From: a virus
Strand: one strand, 5' to 3'
Virus record (IMG/VR): IMGVR_UViG_3300021185_001264
Location: 1 to 64,000 of that record
Length of the DNA stretch: 64,000 nucleotides
A program made the translations under genes and the position numbers. The notes under the pieces are model-generated. The model saw only the letters and a list, made by a program, of their open reading frames with translations. It searched no databases and was not told the origin of the DNA. Numbering within the stretch: the first letter of the stretch is position 1; each line of letters opens with the position of its first letter. Below are positions 59,266 through 64,000 of the stretch, one piece after another.

Positions 59266-60340
59266 CGCCACCTCCGTTTAGTGTGATCAGTGCTGGCACC
59301 GCATCTTTGTACATATTTACTTCTCCGTCGGTATCTCTAGTAGTCGTGACACTTGTGATGTGTGTCGAACTTTCACTAAAAACACCAATTGTTTCTTCAT
59401 CATAGTATGCCTGTACGATATCTCTATACTGATTATATGTAGGCAACACTGGATCTATTTCTAACTGTTCACCTCGCAACATTGCGGTGGCATCTAAAAT
59501 GTTTACAAGAAAATCGATGTCTAGTCGGTTGATGTCGAGTTCTAGAAATTCTAATTTATCTTCTTCCAAATTATCGTCATTAAGTTCTGAGTATTCTAGT
59601 AGGTCACTGTCCAAATATTCTGAAGCTTCAGCTTGTGCGATATATCCTACACCCTTCAACTCATCAGGTGGTGCAATGATTAGCATATTGTCAATACCTC
59701 GACCGTCAAGATCAATAATCATGGGCTTCGATGGTAATGACATTCCATCAGACACTAGTGTTGCTTGAAAAGCTTGATTGAGTATTACCATACCAATATC
59801 AGTCGCTACCTCGATTTCTCCTGTCCAACATGGATCACCATTTGAGGGACAAGTAGGAAGAAGTATTACTAGACTCCTGCCTAATTCGTCTACCGTCATA
59901 GTAAAATCTGTTCCTCTTACCGATATAGTAGCAGTGGGTGTTCTAAGTTTGACATTTTCTCTAGAATTTGCGGCAATGGCACCAGAAGAATATCTCACTG
60001 TTCCCAGTGCAACATTCATAGCAAGTTTGCCTGTTCCCGCATTGGGATCGTAAATGAAGTCATCAATCACTAGCGTACTTTGCTCAGATATGCTTACCTT
60101 AGTATCATCTTCAAAAGTAAGACCCATTTTGGTCTTAGCTGTAGATATCTCATCATTCATTGAGATGCCAACACCTTTACGAGATTCGATTATCTCGCTT
60201 TCACCTCTTTTTATCTGTGCGGCATTACCAGTTTGCTCAGTAACGCTTCCTACTTCATCCACACTAGCACTAGCAAATGTGTTTAGTGTAATCAATAAAA
60301 GTGATAGTAAAACACTAGTTCTGTTTAATGTCAATGACAT
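59234..60340 (-). CDS. Exported FecR-domain protein
   Basis: 368 residues. Signal peptide to about residue 25 (LLSLLLITLNTFASA). The FecR domain is at about 30-150: RKGVGISMNDEISTAKTKMG, LTFEDDTKVSISEQSTLVID, VALGTVRYSSGAIAANSREN, VKLRTPTATISVRGTDFTM. The rest (LDRGI-type segments, acidic EYSELNDDNLEEDKLEFLEL) is not recognised. FecR-type domains occur in sigma-regulator systems but also in exported proteins beside CHASE2 cyclases. There is no transmembrane anti-sigma part here. It overlaps the curlin gene upstream by 26 nt and the fusion gene downstream by 32 nt. Confidence 0.85.
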   Translation of the reverse strand: MSLTLNRTSVLLSLLLITLNTFASASVDEVGSVTEQTGNAAQIKRGESEIIESRKGVGISMNDEISTAKTKMGLTFEDDTKVSISEQSTLVIDDFIYDPNAGTGKLAMNVALGTVRYSSGAIAANSRENVKLRTPTATISVRGTDFTMTVDELGRSLVILLPTCPSNGDPCWTGEIEVATDIGMVILNQAFQATLVSDGMSLPSKPMIIDLDGRGIDNMLIIAPPDELKGVGYIAQAEASEYLDSDLLEYSELNDDNLEEDKLEFLELDINRLDIDFLVNILDATAMLRGEQLEIDPVLPTYNQYRDIVQAYYDEETIGVFSESSTHITSVTTTRDTDGEVNMYKDAVPALITLNGGGDVIINITQSQ

Positions 60341-61004
60341 TACTGTTGCCGTCTACTGTCATAGTAATTTTAGGCGAATCGTTACCGTCTTGCAATATAT
60401 CAATACTATTGAAACTACTTGAAGCTGTGCCACCTACCGTAATAGTGTTAACAGCATCAGCGGCATCCAACTCCATATTAATTGAGTTGTAGTCACCATT
60501 TGCAACGATAGTAGTTTTGGTATCCACTACAGCAACTTCAGTTGTACAGCCAGCAATAGTTCCAGATTGTGTTACTGAACTACCACTACCACTTACAGTA
60601 CCAGTAGTAGCCTTTCCGCTGCCGTCGTTAGTTCCACAGACAGTTACTAAGTTACTATCACCAGTTATTGTTGAAGTGATTTCAGTGCCAGTAGAGGCAA
60701 TACCTATTACCGTTTCGTTACTGTCACCAGTATTGACGATTGCAATATCTGTGTCATTGGATCCAGCGGCAGTAGATATGTCTGTCTTGTTGCTGTTACC
60801 TGTTTGAGTGATATCAATATCTTGGCTGTTACCTGTTAATGTTGTTGCCGTAGTTGAATTACCAACTAAGTTGCCATTTCCTGTTTGGACAATGTCAATA
60901 GTAGATGAACTACCAGCCTGATCTATATACACATCACTAGCAAACGCTGGCGCTGTGATTGCACTTAATAGTGCTAAAATTAAAAGTTTCTTATTAAAAC
61001 TCAT
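60315..61004 (-). CDS. Curlin-repeat protein (CsgA/CsgB-like)
   Basis: 229 residues. Signal peptide to about residue 22 (LLILALLSAITAPAFA). The mature chain contains curlin-like repeats with the N-x-x-x-I-x-Q-x-G pattern: DVYIDQAGSSSTIDIVQTGN, GNSQDIDITQTGNSNKTDIS, TDIAIVNTGDSNETVI, and at the C-terminus FNSIDILQDGN plus VDGNSNVIDIKQN. The middle part is less regular and carries two Cys. Such repeats stack into a beta solenoid and form amyloid fibres outside the cell. AAGGGAAAG precedes the ATG. The 82-nt gap to csgG holds a small GTCC/GGAC hairpin but no clear promoter. Confidence 0.85.
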   Translation of the reverse strand: MSFNKKLLILALLSAITAPAFASDVYIDQAGSSSTIDIVQTGNGNLVGNSTTATTLTGNSQDIDITQTGNSNKTDISTAAGSNDTDIAIVNTGDSNETVIGIASTGTEITSTITGDSNLVTVCGTNDGSGKATTGTVSGSGSSVTQSGTIAGCTTEVAVVDTKTTIVANGDYNSINMELDAADAVNTITVGGTASSSFNSIDILQDGNDSPKITMTVDGNSNVIDIKQN

Positions 61005-61086
61005 ATTACTTTCCCTTAAATGTCCACCTGGACTTATTTGTTATGTTAAATTATTCTCCTCTTTTTTCCATATCAAAACAAAAATG

Positions 61087-61875
61087 CTATTTAACGAAGT
61101 CCCAGTATCCTTTTCTGGCACCTTCTTTAATTAACTCTACAACCGATTGCTCGATTGCTACTCTGACTGCGTAGTTTACAGGTTCATTGATAGTGTGTCC
61201 CATCTCTGCCTCTAAACTATTAGTTCCCATATCAAAAAATCTAAAAAATGTCATGGAGGTACCTGTGCTTATAATCGTCTTTGTTGTTGAGACACTTATT
61301 AACACTTCTCCTGACTGTACACTCACCATTCTCATAGTAATAGTTACGATGTCTTGACGATACTGAGTACTAGGACCAACTCCTAAATACCTTGCTCCTG
61401 CTCCTCCAGTCAAAACATTCGAATCATAACCTATGATGCCGCCTTCTACTAATACTCCAGCGAACAACATAGGTCTTAATGCTCTTTCATCTCCGACAGA
61501 TGCTCTACTTTGTCTGATTATCTGCCGTTCTTTTGTTAAATTCTCTAGCCCTACTCTTTCTACTACCTGAAACCATTCACCATTACCTACTTCTTGTAAA
61601 GCCTTAATCAGCCAAACTTCAGCACCTTGAGTTACCGCAGTACTTATATTTGCCATTCTTTCACTCGGCTTTCGTTGACCTGTTTTGTCTTCAAAGCCAT
61701 ACACTGCAACTACTGCTTTGCCTGTTGATGGCCCCTTTATAGTCAAAAACTCAGTATTCTCGTTTTTGATTACTTTAGCAGGTTCCGGCTCAGGCATAAA
61801 TCCAAAGTCTTCAGTAAGTGTAGCACATCCGCTAGTCAGTAGCAAAAGTGCTGATATCATAAAAAAGTGTTTCAT
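61087..61875 (-). CDS. csgG: CsgG-type curli secretion channel lipoprotein
   Basis: 262 residues (E. coli CsgG 277). The lipobox LLTSGC puts the lipidated Cys at 17. The core is clearly CsgG: VVAVYGFEDKTGQRKP, ANISTAVTQGAEVWLIKALQ, WFQVVERVGLENLTKERQII, LFAGVLVEGGIIGYDSNVLT and GGAGARYLGVGPSTQYRQDI, then SGEVLISVSTTKTI. CsgG forms a nonameric outer-membrane pore for curli subunits. In the pore loop the Asn is kept, but the position of E. coli Phe56 is Ile and Tyr51 is replaced. The C-terminus stops right after GYWDFVK, lacking the E. coli tail. The start overlaps the csgF stop (TAATG). Confidence 0.93.
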   Translation of the reverse strand: MKHFFMISALLLLTSGCATLTEDFGFMPEPEPAKVIKNENTEFLTIKGPSTGKAVVAVYGFEDKTGQRKPSERMANISTAVTQGAEVWLIKALQEVGNGEWFQVVERVGLENLTKERQIIRQSRASVGDERALRPMLFAGVLVEGGIIGYDSNVLTGGAGARYLGVGPSTQYRQDIVTITMRMVSVQSGEVLISVSTTKTIISTGTSMTFFRFFDMGTNSLEAEMGHTINEPVNYAVRVAIEQSVVELIKEGARKGYWDFVK

Positions 61876-62354
61876 TAGAATGCAAAATCTCCAACTGGTA
61901 CATCGAACTCAGAAATTATATCACCGTTTGAGTCCTTTATAGTTACATATATTCTTCCGTCTAGTCTCATCCATGATATCTCATCGCCAAAAGGTGACTC
62001 TGCAATATACCATTCTCCGTCAACTGTTCCTTCACCTGTCTCACCAAAAAGTTGGTCCGCAATATTCTTAGATAGAGTAGCATAAATTCTTGATTCCAGA
62101 TTGTTCTGGAATTTGTATGCGTTAGTACTTTTACGTTCTCTCTCTAATCTGTCTTCCTCTGCTTTCGCCTCGTCCTTTAATTCCTTTTTTCTGTTTGCTT
62201 GTATTTGCTCAATGGTCAAAATGTGCGAACTGTATCCTTGACCGTTAAAGGCTGGGGACAAAAAGTCATGCGTCAACTCACTTGCGTTTACCAGATTTGG
62301 TATTAACATTACTGACAGTGTTAGTGTTAGTCCTTTCAATAGTCTCTTTTTCAT
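61875..62354 (-). CDS. csgF: CsgF-type curli assembly factor
   Basis: 159 residues (E. coli CsgF 138). Signal peptide to about residue 24. The mature N-terminus (ELTHDFLSPAFNGQGYSSHI) corresponds to the segment of CsgF that plugs into the CsgG channel (F-x-N-P-x-F-G-G in E. coli). A charged helix (KKELKDEAKAEEDRLERERK) and a C-terminal beta part (DGRIYVTIKDSNGDIISEFD) follow. CsgF links CsgG to the nucleator at the cell surface. It starts inside the end of the upstream gene (77-nt overlap) and ends in csgG. Confidence 0.85.
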   Translation of the reverse strand: MKKRLLKGLTLTLSVMLIPNLVNASELTHDFLSPAFNGQGYSSHILTIEQIQANRKKELKDEAKAEEDRLERERKSTNAYKFQNNLESRIYATLSKNIADQLFGETGEGTVDGEWYIAESPFGDEISWMRLDGRIYVTIKDSNGDIISEFDVPVGDFAF

Positions 62355-62604
62355 TTTTCTCTTTTTCCTGTTTTTCTAGGACAAGGTCTAACTTCGTTTT
62401 AAGTCTAATCAGATCGTTGTCCAGCATACGCACTCTATCGATTAAAGCGATAAGCGTCATATGCGATTCATCTATAACGGGATTAACTTCCTCAGTTACC
62501 CATTTCCAAATATAATATATAAAATACCCTAAACCGCCAGCGGCAATTATTGGGAACCCATACTGACTTACAGCCTGGGCTAAATCTAGCTCTACTACAT
62601 CCAT
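62278..62604 (-). CDS. Holin-like small membrane protein 1
   Basis: 108 residues: one N-terminal membrane helix (YGFPIIAAGGLGYFIYYIWK), then a coiled coil (HMTLIALIDRVRMLDNDLIR, LKTKLDLVLEKQEKEKN) and a Lys/Thr/Asn-rich tail. It shares the G-F-P-I-x-x-A-x-x-G-G-x-x-x-(F/Y) start and an L-(I/D)-x-R-(V/I)-x-x-(L/M)-(D/N)-N-(D/E) helix with the 62819-63097 protein, so they are probably paralogues. The design (one helix plus coiled coil) resembles small phage holins and BhlA/YvrJ-like proteins. The role is not established. Its 3' end overlaps csgF by 77 nt. Confidence 0.7.
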   Translation of the reverse strand: MDVVELDLAQAVSQYGFPIIAAGGLGYFIYYIWKWVTEEVNPVIDESHMTLIALIDRVRMLDNDLIRLKTKLDLVLEKQEKEKNEKETIERTNTNTVSNVNTKSGKRK

Positions 62605-62816
62605 TACTTATTTTGATCCGTATCTGTTGTAGTTCTTATATCGTCTGGGTGTTTAACAAACGTGACTTGCTCATATACTTGACCGTCTCGTTCAATTTTT
62701 GATATCGATGCCATAAACTTATCGCCATGCTTGATCTTTACCAACTCAGGCTTTAGTTCTCTGTCCATCATGATATGCTCACCTACCAAATCAAAGGTGT
62801 AATCTACAAATAGCAT
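62604..62816 (-). CDS. Small hypothetical protein, 70 aa
   Basis: 70 residues, beta-rich and charged, with no signal peptide (VDYTFDLVGEHIMMDRELKP, FMASISKIERDGQVYEQVTF). I do not recognise it. It lies between the two holin-like genes with a TAATG overlap downstream and a 2-nt gap upstream, so it is part of the same operon. Confidence 0.6.
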   Translation of the reverse strand: MLFVDYTFDLVGEHIMMDRELKPELVKIKHGDKFMASISKIERDGQVYEQVTFVKHPDDIRTTTDTDQNK

Positions 62817-62818
62817 TG

Positions 62819-63097
62819 TTAATCCTTCCTTGCATCCTGTTGTCCATCCGCTCTTGAAATGCGGTTTAAGTCAGGTGAAATTCCAAACGCATGGCATACT
62901 GAAACATCAATTCTAACTACTTCATTGTTCATCGTTTTAATTCTATTGTCTAGTGCCTGAGCGAAACCTCTTTGAGTTTTAATATCTCCGAGTACTCCAT
63001 CCAGAATAAACTTAAGTGTGAGAAACACAAAGAAACCTCCAGCTAAGGCAGAGGCTATTGGAAAGCCCACATCAGCTACAAACTGCAACATTTCCAT
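62819..63097 (-). CDS. Holin-like small membrane protein 2
   Basis: 92 residues: membrane helix near the N-terminus (VGFPIASALAGGFFVFLTLK), then a helical region (AQALDNRIKTMNNEVVRIDV) and a charged tail. Probable paralogue of the 62278-62604 protein. First gene after the late promoter 63134-63141 and so the first gene of the operon that continues into csgF/csgG. Confidence 0.7.
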   Translation of the reverse strand: MEMLQFVADVGFPIASALAGGFFVFLTLKFILDGVLGDIKTQRGFAQALDNRIKTMNNEVVRIDVSVCHAFGISPDLNRISRADGQQDARKD

Positions 63098-63133
63098 ATT
63101 GTATTCCTATGAGTTGTTTTCATTATATACGAT

Positions 63134-63141
63134 TATTTATA
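63134..63141 (-). promoter_or_regulatory. Late promoter of the curli operon
   Basis: Exact TATAAATA on the minus strand, 37 nt before the ATG at 63097, directly after a terminator. No terminator or strong promoter is visible between here and the end of the cyclase gene at 55745, so this box could drive all ten genes. Confidence 0.7.
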
Positions 63142-63142
63142 C

Positions 63143-63164
63143 GAAAAGGGCGCCTGAGCGCCCT
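63143..63164 (-). terminator. Rho-independent terminator after 63213-63581
   Basis: Minus strand AGGGCGC, loop TCAG, GCGCCCT followed by TTTT. The 7-bp GC-rich stem lies 49 nt after the membrane protein stop and insulates the curli operon. Confidence 0.8.
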
Positions 63165-63212
63165 AACTTTACAAAATGTGACAATATGAACTAATATTGC
63201 TTTTACAATGCA

Positions 63213-63581
63213 TCATTCATCTGGAGGATCTTTTGATTCTCCTAACTCGATGTATCCTAATAGCAGTAATGTAGAGAAAATGTCGCCTATAATGCCTATC
63301 ACAAAGAATGGTAGTATGTAGTAAAAGACCTCTATGTATCCTTGCATGTACATTATTAACATTGCCATACCCATGATAAATCGAAACTGCCACATCTCAG
63401 ATAGTCCACTCTCCCAGTCAAAAGATATTTGCTTAATGGTCATCATGACGGCTGTAACGTAATAGTAGAATATTGTGGCATACGTTACCATAATACTGAC
63501 TAGAAATAACTCAGTTTCCTCAGCAGGATAAAAGGCGAAGGCTGCTATGCTTAAAAGTAGTAGGTATTGTAATCTTGACAT
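63213..63581 (-). CDS. Four-helix membrane protein, 122 aa
   Basis: 122 residues, with about four hydrophobic helices: LQYLLLLSIAAFAFYP, LFLVSIMVTYATIFYYYVTA, FIMGMAMLIMYMQGYIEVFY and ILPFFVIGIIGDIFSTLLLL. The tail is acidic. No family recognised. It stands alone between two terminators, downstream of the CobS-like gene. A holin or superinfection role is possible but unsupported. Confidence 0.7.
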   Translation of the reverse strand: MSRLQYLLLLSIAAFAFYPAEETELFLVSIMVTYATIFYYYVTAVMMTIKQISFDWESGLSEMWQFRFIMGMAMLIMYMQGYIEVFYYILPFFVIGIIGDIFSTLLLLGYIELGESKDPPDE

Positions 63582-63597
63582 ATTTTATCCCTTGAAT

Positions 63598-63618
63598 TGA
63601 AACAGGAGCCGAAGCTCC
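63598..63618 (-). terminator. Hairpin terminator after the CobS-like gene
   Basis: Minus strand GGAGC, loop TTCG, GCTCC, then TGTTTC. A short stable stem with a UUCG loop and a weak T-rich end; it lies 25 nt after the stop codon. Confidence 0.6.
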
Positions 63619-63642
63619 CGTCAATGGATTATCTAATACTAT

Positions 63643-64000
63643 TTAGAACGAGGTAGAATCCATATTATCAATGAAGTCTTCATCAGTAGGAGTAGGAACA
63701 TCATCGGTCTGGTATGCACCAGTATCGATCTTGGTGTAAAGGTCGATGAACGCCCCACGTGTATCAGTATCGAAACGATTGACACATAACTCAATTGCCT
63801 TCATTCGATCACCGAAGATAGAGAAGGTCTGAACAATGTGGCAGAGACGGCGAGTAGAGATGATCTCATCAACCCCACCATCTTCGAAGGTCTTACGGAT
63901 TGCTTGACCCCACTGTACCAACTTTTCAGCAAACTCAGTATCGTTTGCACCGAACTTGGTCATGTGGTTGTTAACGATTCGCTTCTCAACGGCTGCCGTT
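63643..64000 (-). CDS. cobS: C-terminal part of CobS-like AAA ATPase
   Basis: 119 residues are visible. The reading frame stays open to the window edge (TAAVEKRIVNNH before the internal Met at 63963), so the N-terminal part, including the ATPase core, lies outside. The end (AEKLVQWGQAIRKTFEDGGV, DEIISTRRLCHIVQTFSIFG, DRMKAIELCVNRFDTDTRGA) resembles the C-terminus of the CobS-like MoxR/AAA ATPases common in marine T4-like phages. Despite the name, these are not established cobalamin enzymes. Confidence 0.75.
   Translation of the reverse strand, partial: TAAVEKRIVNNHMTKFGANDTEFAEKLVQWGQAIRKTFEDGGVDEIISTRRLCHIVQTFSIFGDRMKAIELCVNRFDTDTRGAFIDLYTKIDTGAYQTDDVPTPTDEDFIDNMDSTSF

Noticed and set aside
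61031-61042. GTCC/GGAC hairpin between csgG and the curlin gene as a terminator
   Set aside because: The stem is only 4 bp and no T-run follows; at most a weak processing site.
63643-63963. A separate 106-aa protein at the right edge
   Set aside because: The frame stays open to the window end, and its sequence matches the C-terminus of a CobS-like ATPase, so it is a truncated longer gene.
1-64000. CRISPR arrays, insertion sequences, tRNA genes, integrase or attachment sites
   Set aside because: I saw no regular spaced repeats, no transposase or integrase frames and no tRNA-like T-arms apart from the tmRNA. This is by eye only; a tRNA scan was not run.

Overview
The window is one continuous stretch of a T4-superfamily tailed phage (myovirus). 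It reads as a marine T4-like phage of the cyanophage/pelagiphage kind rather than an enteric one. Recognisable T4-type baseplate, tail, head-completion and replication genes (gp4, 5, 6, 7, 8, 25, 26, 27, 48, 53, tape measure, 32, 33, 59, dsbA, a CobS-like ATPase) occur with almost no spacing, and exact TATAAATA late-promoter boxes lie at transcription-unit starts. A permuted (two-piece) tmRNA of the type known from alphaproteobacteria and cyanobacteria, several signal-peptide proteins, and bilin and phosphate genes suggest a marine host, probably an alphaproteobacterium. The host is an inference. The DNA is AT-rich by eye; I did not compute GC.

Layout. 1-23.9 kb: a leftward series of large tail-fibre and virion proteins. 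It includes a leucine-rich-repeat protein, two giant paralogues, a beta-helix-like protein and an S74 self-cleaving fibre, plus one inverted gene (4137-6596) served by a back-to-back late promoter. 23.9-42.3 kb: leftward baseplate operon (gp10-like/DUF4815, 8, 7, 6, 25, M15 peptidase, 5, 27, 53, 48). 42.4-48.3 kb: rightward gp4, nuclease, gp2-like, tube initiator, gp26 with a probable -1 frameshift chaperone, EF-hand membrane protein and tape measure. 48.3-51.0 kb: leftward replication and late-transcription genes (32, 59, 33, small ORFs, dsbA) with sigma70-like promoters. 51.0-55.7 kb: accessory genes: small outer-membrane-like protein, permuted tmRNA, PiT phosphate permease, heme oxygenase plus bilin reductase, P-loop kinase and cell-wall hydrolase. 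55.7-63.1 kb: a leftward cassette with CsgF, CsgG, a curlin-repeat protein, a FecR-domain protein, a Rossmann-like/curlin-repeat fusion and a CHASE2-class III nucleotide cyclase. 63.2-64 kb: membrane protein and the C-terminal end of CobS.

The most striking content is the 55.7-63.1 kb cassette. It holds a curli (type VIII) secretion channel, its chaperone-like partner, two candidate amyloid substrates, a FecR-domain protein and a membrane cyclase, and the nearest promoter is a phage late promoter. Next are the permuted tmRNA, for which both pieces, the intervening loop, the pseudoknot, the Ala identity pair and the tag are visible, and the heme oxygenase/bilin reductase operon with an unknown one-helix membrane protein translated between the two enzymes. 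All functional statements come from reading the sequence and from remembered family features. No searches were run.
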